This document shows positions 51,213-60,216 of a stretch of DNA of 64,000 bases, piece after piece. Under the pieces are notes generated by a model. That model did not search any database. It was not told the DNA's origin and saw nothing but the letters and a program-made list of their open reading frames with translations. The number at the start of each line of letters is the position of its first letter. The stretch's first letter is position 1. This DNA comes from Myxococcus hansupus (GTDB lineage Bacteria > Myxococcota > Myxococcia > Myxococcales > Myxococcaceae), in the NCBI RefSeq assembly GCF_000280925.3, contig NZ_CP012109.1, forward strand, positions 5,662,501 to 5,726,500, written 5' to 3'. A program made the position numbers and the translations under genes.

Positions 51213-53015
51213 GTGGCAGACAGCGACACGCGGCACGGCGGCGCCTCACCCGAAGGCACGGTTCACAAGCACACAGAGCAGGGGTTCCCCGGCCAGGATG
51301 AGGTCCGGGCACGCGAGCGCGCCGGTGAGGTGCGTACGGGTGTGCGGGCCCCCTCGCTCCGGGTGCGAAAGCCGCCCAAGGGACGGCTGGGCCAGTTCAT
51401 CTATGGGGCCAGCCTGCCTTTTCACATCGGCGGGGCCCTGCTCGGGGACCCGGCCGCCCGGAAGCAATACATCCGTGTTGGATTCCTGCAATCCATTGCA
51501 GCTCTGGCTTTGGCCTTGAGTTGCATGACTTCCGGAACTGAGGCGGCGGAGAGCGCGAGCAAGCGGAAGTCCCGCGATAGGGCCCAGGCGGCCCAGGTGG
51601 AGAAGTTCGCCACGGCCTTCGCGGAGCGGCAGGTGAAGAAGGCGGAGGCCAAGAGCACCCGGCGCCTGATTGATTTGGAGGCGAAGACCCAGGAGCGCCT
51701 GAAGGCCCTCGACGCTCGGATCGCGCGCCGCCAGCAGGCCGCGGCCGGCGTTGCCGGTGGCGAGGCAGCGGCGCTCGGGGCCAGCGAGGCGGCCCAGGAC
51801 GCGGCGGAATCCGACACCGCGCCAGTGCCTGGCGAGCCAGCGGCGCGGACGGGCACGGCGGCGAATGCACCTGAGCCCGGCGCCACGAAGAGGAGCGCGG
51901 ACGGGACTGACACCGCGCCAGCGCCTGGCGCCCCGGAAGCGCTCGCGGACGGGACTGGCACGGCCCCGGCGCCGGGCGCCCCCGAGGCGCTTGAGGACGG
52001 GACGGACGCGGCGTCGAAGCCATCGGCCGAGGAATCGACCGCGGACGCGCGCATCGAAAAGCACATCCGGGACATTGAGGCGGCCGCTCAGGGCACGGAC
52101 GCGGGCGTATCGCTCCCAGAGGCCATCGCCGCGCTGGTGCTGGAGACCACGCGGGGGCTGGACCTGGATGAAGGCGACACGTCGACATCCTCCGAATCCT
52201 CCGCTGAGGAGCAGGAGGCCCCCGCCTCCGCGCCCCCCCGCAAGGCCGACGCCCCCAAACGGTCGCTGTGGACGGTGAACGGGTTCTCCGTGTGGAGCAT
52301 CGCCTTCTGGGCGGCCCTGTTCGCCGCGCTGCAACTGGCGCAGTGGGTGATCATCGCCCTGTCGCGGGACTACCACGACGCCATCTCCCGCAAGGCCAGC
52401 CTGCTCACGGGCCTGGAGCCCGAGGAGGACGATTTCCCGCCGCGCGTGCGGCTCAACTTCCTGTGGCTGCGCAAGAAGCTGAAGCGGCGCTGGCGGGCGT
52501 TCCTGCTCCTCATGGTGGGCGTGCCGGCACTGGTCGTGCTCGCCGTGCCCTTCATGTGCGCCTCGCGCTACGCGTTCTACGTCCTCTTCACCGCCTGGAG
52601 CACGTGGTGGTGGGTGGTCTTCACCGCCGCCAAGAGCTCACGAGCGTGGGAGCCCGCCGCGGGAGCCGCGCGGCCGCCCTGGTTCCTCCGGGTCTGGACG
52701 TTCCTCACCACGCGCATGCCGGGTCTGCGCTGGGGCGCGCTCCAGCGGTATGGCGCATCCTGGGGACAGCGCACGCAGGAGGTCTTCGCGCCCATCTCCA
52801 GCACGGAGCGCCACCCCTGGATGTTCGCCGGGCTCGCGACGGTCCGCTTCCTGGGCTCGTTCCCTCCGATGAAGTTCTTCGTCCGTCCCCTCATCCCGGT
52901 CGCCTCCGCGCACCTGCTCGTCGCCGACGTGGAAGCGGCGAAGGCGGCGCTCCCGCCCCAAGGCCAGGCCGAGCCGCCCGCCGGTGAGGTCCCCAAGCCC
53001 GCCGACGTGTGGTGA
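51213..53015 (+). CDS. Large membrane protein of unknown function
   Basis: A 600-aa protein I cannot place in a family. Start GTG 51213 follows a TACGCT element. Layout: a charged N-terminus, a hydrophobic segment (about residues 68-105, FIYGASLPFHIGGALL and LQSIAALALALSC), a Lys/Arg/Glu coiled-coil (about 115-175) and an Ala/Pro/Gly-rich low-complexity region with 16-residue repeats. Three or four transmembrane helices follow from about 355 to 475 (WSIAFWAALFAALQLAQWVI). The acidic/Ala-rich centre looks disordered. Divergent from the 5'-nucleotidase-like gene and convergent with the transporter fusion. Confidence 0.65.
   Translation: MADSDTRHGGASPEGTVHKHTEQGFPGQDEVRARERAGEVRTGVRAPSLRVRKPPKGRLGQFIYGASLPFHIGGALLGDPAARKQYIRVGFLQSIAALALALSCMTSGTEAAESASKRKSRDRAQAAQVEKFATAFAERQVKKAEAKSTRRLIDLEAKTQERLKALDARIARRQQAAAGVAGGEAAALGASEAAQDAAESDTAPVPGEPAARTGTAANAPEPGATKRSADGTDTAPAPGAPEALADGTGTAPAPGAPEALEDGTDAASKPSAEESTADARIEKHIRDIEAAAQGTDAGVSLPEAIAALVLETTRGLDLDEGDTSTSSESSAEEQEAPASAPPRKADAPKRSLWTVNGFSVWSIAFWAALFAALQLAQWVIIALSRDYHDAISRKASLLTGLEPEEDDFPPRVRLNFLWLRKKLKRRWRAFLLLMVGVPALVVLAVPFMCASRYAFYVLFTAWSTWWWVVFTAAKSSRAWEPAAGAARPPWFLRVWTFLTTRMPGLRWGALQRYGASWGQRTQEVFAPISSTERHPWMFAGLATVRFLGSFPPMKFFVRPLIPVASAHLLVADVEAAKAALPPQGQAEPPAGEVPKPADVW
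51897..51992 (+). repeat. 48-bp tandem repeat in the membrane-protein gene
   Basis: Two imperfect 48-bp units encoding ADGT(D/G)TAPAPGAPEAL, with degenerate partial copies on each side. Part of a disordered Ala/Pro-rich linker. Confidence 0.85.
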
Positions 53016-53028
53016 AGCCGTCGGGGGC

Positions 53029-56000
53029 TCAGGAGTCGTCGCGAGAGCGGTCGTCGTTCGAATCCGGCGCGGGCCCATCTGGCAGCGGAGGCGCCAGCGG
53101 GCCCAGTGGGGCGGCCAGCTCCAGCCGCTCGCCCGTCTCGCGTGAGTCGGGCAGCGCGATGAGCGCCTGGAGCTGCAGGCTCACCGCGCGGAAGAAGCCC
53201 GTGAGCAGCTCCGGCCGGTCCGCGAGCAGGTCGAGGAAGTCGCGCCGGTCGATGATGAGCACGCGCGTATCCACCGCGGCCACCATGTCCGTGGGACGCG
53301 GGGCACCGTCGAGCAGGCTCACCTCACCGAAGGCCTGCTTGCCCTGGAAGCGCAGCACGTGCTCGCCGTCGTGGAAGGCATCCACCGCGCCGTCGACGAT
53401 GACGTAGAGCGCGTCACCCGGGTCGCCCTGCGCGTAGATGCGCTCGCCCGCGCGGAACGACGCCTCACGCGCCACCGCGGCGATGGCGGCGATGTCGTCC
53501 ACGTCACACTGGGAGAAGACGCTCACGCCTTCCAGCGCGAACATTCGCTGGACCGTCCTGTCGCTCATGTCACCTTCCTGCGGGAGCACGTGCAGCCCGT
53601 TCACCCACGCCACGTGGCGGGCGCACGCGCGCAGCACGCCGTCCTCGCTCTGCACCAGCGCGGCCAGGCGGCGCCACAGCCGGCCCGGCGCACCCGGCGG
53701 GAGCTCGCGGTGGTGGGCCTCCACCTGCTCCATCACCAGCTCCCGGTCCTCTTCGTCGACCAGGTTCTCCAACAACTCCAGCGCCAGCGCCCGGCGCCGG
53801 GGGTCCGGCCCCACCAGGTTGTAGTGGATGCCGCGCATCACGTGCGACGGGTGCAGCAGGCCCAGGAGGAAGAAGCACAGCTCCAGCGCCTGGTCCATCC
53901 GGTCACCCACCGCGCGGGTGAGCAGCGAGCCATCCCCCAGCGCCGCGCGCAGGTCGCGGAAGGCGCCCACCAGGTTCCGGTACACGTCGCGCCGCCGGCC
54001 CAGCGCCTCGCGGACGCGCTCGACGTCCACGGGGTGCTCGGGGTGCTCGTCCCGCAGGCGCGACATCTGCGCGCCAATGCGGAAGTGCAGGGACGCGTCA
54101 TCACGCACGTTGGAGAACAGCAGCGCGTCCAGCGCCGCCGGGGTGCCGATGCCGCGCAGCACGCGAGGCAGTTGCAGCCGCATCGCCAGCGGCGCCACCA
54201 GGTTGTTGAGCTGCTCCTCCACCAGCGGCGTCACTTCATCCCCCAGCGCCACGAGCGCCTCGCGCGCCGCCTTGCGCTCCTCGCGCCAGGTGAGGAACGG
54301 CAGCAGCCGGGGCGCCAGCTCCGCGTAGCGGCCCTTGCCCACGGCGACGAGCGCCACGTGTCGCACGGAGCCGTCCGCGTCTTCCAGGTAACGCGCCAGC
54401 GCCTCCGCGAAGCGAGCGTCCTGGAGCCGGCCCAGGAGCCGCGCCACCTCGCGGCGCTCCGACACCGGCGCGCCCTCGCCCCGGGACAACATCCACTGCA
54501 AGGCCTCCAGCGCCGCGCCGCTGCCGGTCGATTTCACCAGCGCGCCAATGGCCGCGCAGCGCAGGCCCACGTCCGGGTGGTTCAACAGCGCCGGGAGCAG
54601 GCGTTCGGCCCGCTCCGGGGACAGCCGCGCCAGGGCCCACACGGCCTGGTCCCGAGGCCGACGCGGCCCTTCCTCCACCAGCCGCTCCAGCACCGGCGCC
54701 AGCTCGTGGGCCTCCAGCTCCAACGCCAGGGACACGCCCCGCTCCAAGACACGCTCGTGCGGGTGGCGCAGCAGCGCGGGCAGGTACGGCCGCAGCGGCA
54801 CCTCCGCCTGCTCCATCATGGCCACCGCGCGCAACACGCGGTCGGGGGTGGGCGCCGCCAGCGCCTCGGCGAGCAGCCGCTGCTCCTCCTCGCCCTCCAG
54901 CGCCACGTCCTCTTCCTCGGGCGCGCCCACCTGCTCACCCAGCGCGGCCACGTACGCGGGCTTCAGCCGCACCAGCAGCAGCCCCAGCGCGGCGCACATG
55001 CCCACCACCGCCACCGCCATGGTGACGCCGTTGGCCGCGCGGCCCGCGCCGATGAGGAGCAGACCGGCCAGCACCACGCCGCCCTTGCGCAACAGGCCTT
55101 CCACCGTCGCGCGCAGGCCCTCGCGCTGCTCATCCGGCACGGCGGCGTAGAGCAACTGGATGCCCACCGGAAGGATGGAGTAGCTCACCGCCGTCTCCAC
55201 CAGCCGCAGCAGGTGCACCGGCCACAGGCTGGGCGTCACCAACGCCCCGCCGGCGAGCGGGGCCAGCACCAGCGGCACCAGCGCGACGTAGCGCAGCAGG
55301 CCCAGCCGCTTCAGCAGCCGCTGCGCCACCAGCAACTGGAACCCGACGCAGAACAGGCCAATCCACAACTGGAGCGAACCGAAGAGCGCCGTGAGCGCGT
55401 CCTCGCTCAGCGTGCCTTCCAGGCGCAGGCGGAACAGGTAGTCCACGAACGAGGACAGCACCGCGAACGCGATGCCCAGCGCCGCCAGCACCTGCGCGTA
55501 GGGGCTCTCCGCCAGGTAGTGCAGGCCCAGGAAGGACGGAGGCCGTCCGCGCGCGGGCGTGGGCGGCAGGCCCTTGTACAGGTGGTGGAAGATGGCGCCC
55601 GCGACGAGCAGCCCCAGCGCGCCGCTCACCACGATGGCCGGCGTGCCCAGCTTCTCCGCCAGCCCCTGGATGAGCAGACCGCCCGCGATGCCGCCGCCCA
55701 TCGCGAAGCCGTTGAGCGCGGTGAAGGCCCGCCGCGCTTCTCGCGCATCGAACGCCGCCGCCATGCGGCCCCAGAAACGGAAGGACACGAACGTGGAGAA
55801 GGTGTCCGCGAACAGGTACAGCGCCAGCGCGGGCAGCCGCTGCCCCGCGGACAGGGCCGCCGCGAGCCCCAGCGCCACCACGCCGCCCATGCCCGTCAGC
55901 AGGCCCGGTGACTCGAAGGGCGAGCCCGGCTTGGAGCGCGGCAGCAGCGTCATGGCCGCCGTCATCAACGCGCCCAGCAGGTACAGGTACGGCAGCGCCT

Positions 56001-56133
56001 GCGACTCGAAGCGCGACAGCACCAGGGCGTTGGAGGCCGTCTTCAGTTGCGTCACCCCTGCGATGAGCGCGAACTGAAAGGCTGCCGCCGGCAGGAGACG
56101 GCGGTTCCACGATGAAGAGTCGGAGGGGGGCAC
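53029..56133 (-). CDS. Nucleotide-translocase-like transporter fused to HEAT repeats and a cNMP domain
   Basis: A 1,034-aa fusion starting at GTG 56133. Residues 1-400 are a 12-helix transporter domain resembling the Npt/ATP-ADP translocase and MFS families (FALIAGVTQLKTASNALVLS, LYLFADTFSTFVSFRFWGRM). Residues about 420-850 are HEAT-like helical repeats (RYLEDADGSVRHVALVAVGK). Residues about 880-1000 form a cyclic-nucleotide-binding domain (GVSVFSQCDVDDIAAIAAVA, AFGEVSLLDGAPRP), then a Pro/Asp-rich tail. The domain order suggests transport or signalling gated by a cyclic nucleotide. The transported substrate is unknown. Confidence 0.82.
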   Translation of the reverse strand: MPPSDSSSWNRRLLPAAAFQFALIAGVTQLKTASNALVLSRFESQALPYLYLLGALMTAAMTLLPRSKPGSPFESPGLLTGMGGVVALGLAAALSAGQRLPALALYLFADTFSTFVSFRFWGRMAAAFDAREARRAFTALNGFAMGGGIAGGLLIQGLAEKLGTPAIVVSGALGLLVAGAIFHHLYKGLPPTPARGRPPSFLGLHYLAESPYAQVLAALGIAFAVLSSFVDYLFRLRLEGTLSEDALTALFGSLQLWIGLFCVGFQLLVAQRLLKRLGLLRYVALVPLVLAPLAGGALVTPSLWPVHLLRLVETAVSYSILPVGIQLLYAAVPDEQREGLRATVEGLLRKGGVVLAGLLLIGAGRAANGVTMAVAVVGMCAALGLLLVRLKPAYVAALGEQVGAPEEEDVALEGEEEQRLLAEALAAPTPDRVLRAVAMMEQAEVPLRPYLPALLRHPHERVLERGVSLALELEAHELAPVLERLVEEGPRRPRDQAVWALARLSPERAERLLPALLNHPDVGLRCAAIGALVKSTGSGAALEALQWMLSRGEGAPVSERREVARLLGRLQDARFAEALARYLEDADGSVRHVALVAVGKGRYAELAPRLLPFLTWREERKAAREALVALGDEVTPLVEEQLNNLVAPLAMRLQLPRVLRGIGTPAALDALLFSNVRDDASLHFRIGAQMSRLRDEHPEHPVDVERVREALGRRRDVYRNLVGAFRDLRAALGDGSLLTRAVGDRMDQALELCFFLLGLLHPSHVMRGIHYNLVGPDPRRRALALELLENLVDEEDRELVMEQVEAHHRELPPGAPGRLWRRLAALVQSEDGVLRACARHVAWVNGLHVLPQEGDMSDRTVQRMFALEGVSVFSQCDVDDIAAIAAVAREASFRAGERIYAQGDPGDALYVIVDGAVDAFHDGEHVLRFQGKQAFGEVSLLDGAPRPTDMVAAVDTRVLIIDRRDFLDLLADRPELLTGFFRAVSLQLQALIALPDSRETGERLELAAPLGPLAPPLPDGPAPDSNDDRSRDDS

Positions 56134-56328
56134 GGTGCGAGTGCGCGGCAGACTACTCCACGCGCTCGGGCCTCAAGAATAGCGCTGTCGTGCGATGTCC
56201 CGCCCGCTTGCCCCCCGGCCGGTGAACATGTCACTTCGGACACCGGTGCGTGACTTCCGCCGCCCCACTGAAATCGTTGGAGCCGCGAGCAATTGCCCTC
56301 AAGGGTGCCCGCGCGCACTCCACGCGGC

Positions 56329-56334
56329 TACACT
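56329..56334 (+). promoter_or_regulatory. Candidate -10 element of the RDD gene
   Basis: TACACT, six bases before GTG 56341 and directly before another GTG at 56335. No Shine-Dalgarno. The element favours 56341 as the start. Confidence 0.4.
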
Positions 56335-56340
56335 GTGTCG

Positions 56341-57141
56341 GTGACGACCGCCACCGACACCCTGCTGGACGGCACCCACACGGTGCTCACACCCGAGTAC
56401 GTGGAGTTCCGCTTCACGCTCGCGGGGTTGTATTCGCGCTTCCTCGCGTGGCTGGTGGACGCGGTCATCGTCCTGGCCATCTCCACCGGCATCCTCATGG
56501 CCATCAACGTGGTGATGATGGCCGCCCCGGGCTTCGCCAGCGCGCTGGGCATCGTCATCTACTTCCTGGTGGACTGGGGCTACGCCATCACGCTGGAGAC
56601 GGTGTGGAGCGGACGCACCGTGGGCAAACGGGTGATGTCCCTGCGGGTCATCCAGGAGAGCGGCGTGCGCATCGGCTTCTACCACGCGGCGCTGCGCAAC
56701 CTGGCGCGTCCGGTGGACCGGCTTCCGGTGTTCTACCTGGTGGGTGGGATTTCCGCGCTGGCGTCACGGTCTCAGCAGCGGCTGGGGGACATGTTGGCGG
56801 GGACGCTCGTGGTGCGCGAGCGCCGCCTCCGGGTGCCCTCCGCGCTGGGCGCCACGGGAGACGAAGGGCTTCTGGCGGATCCGCTCTTCGTGGCACGGGT
56901 GAAGCGGCTGTCCTCGGAGGAGCGGGAGGTGGTGCTGACGGCGGCCCTGCGGCGCGAGGAGCTGCGGATGGAGGCGCGGCTCCGCTTGTTCGCGGCGCTC
57001 GGCGCGCGGCTGCAGGACGCGCTGGCCATGGAGAAGCCGGCCCACCTCTCCGACGAGAAGTGGGCGCTGCTGGTGGCCGCGGCCCTGCTGCCGCCGAAGC
57101 AGAAGGCTAGAAGTACGCCGCCGCGCCGAGCGACAGCGTGA
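56341..57141 (+). CDS. RDD-family membrane protein
   Basis: A 266-aa RDD protein. The motif residues are visible: Arg-Asp in AGLYSRFLAWLVDAVIVLA, and a later GKRVMSLRVI with SGRTVGK before it. Three hydrophobic helices lie in the first 150 residues; the C-terminal third is a soluble helical region (LSSEEREVVLTAALRREEL). RDD genes often belong to the MoxR/DUF58/SpoIIM cluster, which lies 9 kb away here. The last 35 bp overlap the convergent barrel gene. Confidence 0.85.
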   Translation: MTTATDTLLDGTHTVLTPEYVEFRFTLAGLYSRFLAWLVDAVIVLAISTGILMAINVVMMAAPGFASALGIVIYFLVDWGYAITLETVWSGRTVGKRVMSLRVIQESGVRIGFYHAALRNLARPVDRLPVFYLVGGISALASRSQQRLGDMLAGTLVVRERRLRVPSALGATGDEGLLADPLFVARVKRLSSEEREVVLTAALRREELRMEARLRLFAALGARLQDALAMEKPAHLSDEKWALLVAAALLPPKQKARSTPPRRATA

Positions 57142-57625
57142 GCGAGCGCTGCGTCTTCTCGTTGAGCGCGATGTAGAAGTTGTACTGCGCCCGCGCGCCC
57201 ACGCTCACCGAGTCCGACACGAAGAAGTCCACGCCGACGTTGGGGCCAATGCCCACGAAGTTGCTGACGTTGTTCTTGAAGACGATGAGGTAGCTCAGGT
57301 CCGACCCGACGTAGGGACGGATGGACTCCTCCAGCAGCAGGTAGCGGATGCCCACCGACGGCGCCAGGCCCACCACGCGGCGCTCGTTCCGGTCCGTGGT
57401 GTCGCGGGGGAACGTGATCTTCGACAGGGAGACCACCTCGAAGCCGTTCTCGATGTAGAGGCTGGCGTCGATCCCCACGAAGAACGAGGAGTCCAGGCCG
57501 TTGGTCCGGTTGAAGTCCATGTAGCCCAGCGACACGCCCAGACTGCGATTGGCGAACTGGGCATGCGCCGGAGCGGCGCTGAGAAGCGCCAGGGTGAAGC
57601 CAAGGGTGCAGAGCAGGGTACGCAT
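57107..57625 (-). CDS. Small outer-membrane beta-barrel protein
   Basis: A 172-aa exported protein from ATG 57625 with signal peptide MRTLLCTLGFTLALLSAAPA. The mature part is about eight alternating strands (RSLGVSLGYMDFNRT, FVGIGPNVGVDFFVS, SVGARAQYNFYIAL) and ends in an aromatic C-terminal residue (GAAAYF), the usual signal for barrel insertion. It resembles 8-stranded OmpA/OmpW-like barrels. Function unknown. The start lies 8 nt after a TAGAGT element. Confidence 0.8.
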   Translation of the reverse strand: MRTLLCTLGFTLALLSAAPAHAQFANRSLGVSLGYMDFNRTNGLDSSFFVGIDASLYIENGFEVVSLSKITFPRDTTDRNERRVVGLAPSVGIRYLLLEESIRPYVGSDLSYLIVFKNNVSNFVGIGPNVGVDFFVSDSVSVGARAQYNFYIALNEKTQRSLTLSLGAAAYF

Positions 57626-57633
57626 GGGCCGCC

Positions 57634-57639
57634 ACTCTA
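57634..57639 (-). promoter_or_regulatory. Candidate -10 element of the barrel gene
   Basis: TAGAGT on the minus strand, 8 nt before ATG 57625, no Shine-Dalgarno. The same hexamer lies before sppA and the SpoIIM-like gene. Confidence 0.45.
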
Positions 57640-57686
57640 CCGGCGTAACCCCCGGAAAACAGCCTGGATTCAAGCCACGCGGGGCG

Positions 57687-57715
57687 TTGCCTGGGCGCGG
57701 GCCGTCTCCTACACT
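57687..57715 (+). promoter_or_regulatory. Promoter of the TPR lipoprotein gene
   Basis: TTGCCT (57687-57692), 17-bp spacer, TACACT (57710-57715), then 10 nt to ATG 57726. This is the clearest sigma70-type promoter in the window and implies a leader of at most a few bases. Confidence 0.55.
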
Positions 57716-57725
57716 CGCCCCCGCC

Positions 57726-58787
57726 ATGCGTCTCCGCCGACTTGCCGCCGCGTTGTCCCTGGTCTCCACCCTTCCGCTCGCCGCCTGCGTCCGGACGCCG
57801 CCGCCGCATGAGCGGGCGCTCATCAACAATGAGCTGTGCTCCCAGGAGATGGCCAAGGGCGACCTGACGCGCGCGGATACGTTCTGCGACCTGGGCCTGG
57901 AGTTCTCCCCCCAGTACGCCGACCTCTGGTCCAACAAGGGCCTCATCGCCATGTACTCGGGCCGCAACGAGGACGCGAAGAAGCACTTCATCAAGGCCCT
58001 GCGCTACAACCAGGAACACCTGCAGGCGTACCAGAACCTGGGCGCCATCTACATGCAGGAAGCCGCCTACGGAAAGGCGCACGACAACTTCCGCCGCGCC
58101 CTGAAGGTCAATCCGGACAACCTGGAGTCGCGCTACAACCTGGCCCTCTCCCTCATGAAGATGGGGAAGATGGACGAGTCCAAGCGGGAGCTGCGCACCC
58201 TCCTGGCCGTCAACCCCGGCATCGCCGACGCGCACCACACCCTGGGCGTCATCGCCTACTCGGAGGGGGAGTACGACGCGGCCGGTGAGCACCTCTCCCG
58301 CGCCACCCAGTTGGTCCAGGACTCGCCCCTGCTGTGGCACGACCTGGGCACCGCGCTCATGGAGCTGGGCCGCTTCCCGGAGGCCCGCGAGGCCTTTGGC
58401 AACTGCGCCCAGTTGGATTCGAGCAACAGCAGCTGCATCAACAACCTGGCCCTGGCCCAGCGCAAGTCGGCCCTCACCGACGCGGCCTTCAAGGAGATCA
58501 AGGACACGCAGCAGGCGGAGAACTCCGCGCCCGCGCTCTTCATGCTCGCCCGTCAGTACCGGGAGAAGGGCCTGGTGGCCGAGGAGGAGTCCACCTATCG
58601 CAAGTGCGTGAAGCTGGACGCCAAATACGCGGCCTGCCACTACGGGTTGTACGAACTCTTCTTCGAGGCGCATAAGCGCGAGCACGCGCAGATCGCCTGC
58701 AAGAACTTCCTGAAATACGGGACGTCAGAGGAATTCCCCACGGAGTATCAGACGTGTGAGAGATTCCTGAGCGACGCGACGTTCTGA
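57726..58787 (+). CDS. TPR-repeat lipoprotein
   Basis: A 353-aa lipoprotein with signal peptide and lipobox LAAC (Cys21). At least seven TPR units follow from about residue 40, e.g. ADLWSNKGLIAMYSGRNEDA, AYQNLGAIYMQEAAYGKAHD and ADAHHTLGVIAYSEGEYDAA, with extra Cys residues in later repeats. TPR lipoproteins include secretin pilotins such as Tgl of Myxococcus, but this one is longer and I do not claim identity. It is 39 nt upstream of a tandem-FHA protein gene, and probably co-transcribed. Confidence 0.85.
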   Translation: MRLRRLAAALSLVSTLPLAACVRTPPPHERALINNELCSQEMAKGDLTRADTFCDLGLEFSPQYADLWSNKGLIAMYSGRNEDAKKHFIKALRYNQEHLQAYQNLGAIYMQEAAYGKAHDNFRRALKVNPDNLESRYNLALSLMKMGKMDESKRELRTLLAVNPGIADAHHTLGVIAYSEGEYDAAGEHLSRATQLVQDSPLLWHDLGTALMELGRFPEAREAFGNCAQLDSSNSSCINNLALAQRKSALTDAAFKEIKDTQQAENSAPALFMLARQYREKGLVAEEESTYRKCVKLDAKYAACHYGLYELFFEAHKREHAQIACKNFLKYGTSEEFPTEYQTCERFLSDATF

Positions 58788-58826
58788 CGTTCTGCTGTCC
58801 CGCCTTCCCAGCACCCTTCCTTTTCG

Positions 58827-59900
58827 ATGAGCGTTCGTCTCACCGTTACGCAGCGCAGCGAGGCCGGCGCTGCCCAGAGCACCGAGTTCGTCCTCGACGA
58901 CGCGGTCATCACCCTGGGCCGCGACAAGGCCTGTCAGGTCGTGCTCGCCCAACAGGCGGTGTCGCGCAACCACGCGCGCATCATCCAGGAGGGCACGCTC
59001 TTCTTCCTGGAGGACTTGGGCAGCGCCTACGGTACGCAGATCAACGGCAAGCCGGTGCCCAAGGGCGAGAAGCGGCTGCTGCGCAACGGCGACGTCATCG
59101 CCATTGCGACCTACGACGTGCGTTTCGACCGGGTGTTGGAGCACCTGAACAGCGAGGCCAGCGCCGAGAAGACGGCCTTCATCGCCCGCGGCATGGTGAA
59201 GGACGCCATGCGCGGCCTGGCCGGCGGCGGCGGCGAGGAGCGCTACCTGCGCTTCATGAACGGCCCCCGCGAGGGCGAGCGCATCGAGCTGGGGGACGCG
59301 AAGGAGGTCGTGCTCGGCCGCGAACAGAAGGACGCGGACATCGTCCTCAAGGACGACCTCGTCTCCCGGAAGCACGCCAAGGTGCGCCGCGACTGGTCCG
59401 GCACGCACGTGGAGGACCTGGGCAGCCGCAACGGCATCAAGGTGAACAAGAAGCGGGTCAACCGCCGGCAGCTCAAGGATGGGGACGAGCTGGAGGTGGG
59501 CGCCACCCGCTTCGTGTACGTGGACCCCACCGAGCCCGCCGAGGAGCCGGTCCAGTTGGCGGCCGAGGTGAAGGCCCCGCCGCCGCCCTCCCCTCGCCGG
59601 CAGCGCCCGGAGCCCAAGCCGGTGGAGCCGCCCGTCGAGGAGCCCGCTCCGCCTGTCGAAGAGCCTGCCCCGCCCGTCGAGGAGCCCGTCGCCGACGAGC
59701 CCGCTCCGCCGCCGGACGAGCCCGTCGCCGAGGAGCCGCCCCCGCCGGTGTCGGCCGAGTACCCCGTGCCGGACGAGCCCGCACAGGGGGGCGCCATGTC
59801 CGCGTTCAAGGACAAGGAGAAGCTCGTCCCGCTCGTGGTGATGGGGCTCGTGGGCCTGCTGTTCCTGGTGTTGATGATCGCCGTGCTCGTGGGGGCGTAG
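58827..59900 (+). CDS. Membrane protein with two FHA domains
   Basis: A 357-aa protein. FHA domain 1 covers about residues 15-95 (VITLGRDKACQVVLAQQAVS, then YGTQINGKPV) and FHA domain 2 about 140-225 (VVLGREQKDADIVLKDDLVS, SRNGIKVNKKRV). A Pro/Glu-rich linker (about 235-325) with repeated PPVEEPA leads to a single C-terminal transmembrane helix (LVPLVVMGLVGLLFLVLMIA). The FHA domains would be cytoplasmic, binding phosphothreonine made by Ser/Thr kinases. FHA proteins occur in several type III and VI secretion systems, and sctV is convergent next door, so a secretion link is possible. Confidence 0.88.
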   Translation: MSVRLTVTQRSEAGAAQSTEFVLDDAVITLGRDKACQVVLAQQAVSRNHARIIQEGTLFFLEDLGSAYGTQINGKPVPKGEKRLLRNGDVIAIATYDVRFDRVLEHLNSEASAEKTAFIARGMVKDAMRGLAGGGGEERYLRFMNGPREGERIELGDAKEVVLGREQKDADIVLKDDLVSRKHAKVRRDWSGTHVEDLGSRNGIKVNKKRVNRRQLKDGDELEVGATRFVYVDPTEPAEEPVQLAAEVKAPPPPSPRRQRPEPKPVEPPVEEPAPPVEEPAPPVEEPVADEPAPPPDEPVAEEPPPPVSAEYPVPDEPAQGGAMSAFKDKEKLVPLVVMGLVGLLFLVLMIAVLVGA

Positions 59901-59995
59901 GCACGGCCTCCGGGCGCCAGGCTTCGGCACCGGAACGCGAACAGGCACGGCGACTGACGAGGCGGCATCGCGGGGAAGAGCCCGGATGCCGTCCG

Positions 59996-60141
59996 CGCCC
60001 CACGGGCACCAGCGCCAACGCGCCGCCACGCCCGGCCCGCATCACGCCCCATGGGTAACGGCGCCGCGCCCGGCGGTGCGCGGCCCGCATCACGCCCCAC
60101 GGGCAACAGCGCCAACGCGCCACGCGCGAAGCCGCGTGAAC
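59996..60141. repeat. Three imperfect 48-bp tandem repeats
   Basis: Units start near 59996, 60045 and 60093, each with CGCCCCA(C/T)GGGYAMC followed by an Arg/Ala-codon-like GC-rich stretch and, in the first two, GGCCCGCATCA. They are diverged and non-coding. Confidence 0.6.
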
Positions 60142-60163
60142 CGACGGGGAGAAACACACAGCC

Positions 60164-60204
60164 CCTCGGGCCCAAGCGCGCCGGTGCGACGCGCGGGCCC
60201 GAGG
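60164..60204. terminator. Bidirectional terminator hairpin
   Basis: Perfect arms CCTCGGGCCC / GGGCCCGAGG with an inner second stem GCGCG / CGCGC. It sits 12 nt beyond the sctV stop and about 260 nt beyond the FHA stop, placed to end both convergent transcripts. Confidence 0.6.
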
Positions 60205-60216
60205 CGGGCACAACAG

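Larger units (their letters stand above)
59901..60216. other. Gap between convergent FHA and sctV genes
   Basis: 316 bp without a gene. It holds three imperfect 48-bp repeats (59996-60141) and a strong hairpin (60164-60204). Confidence 0.7.
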
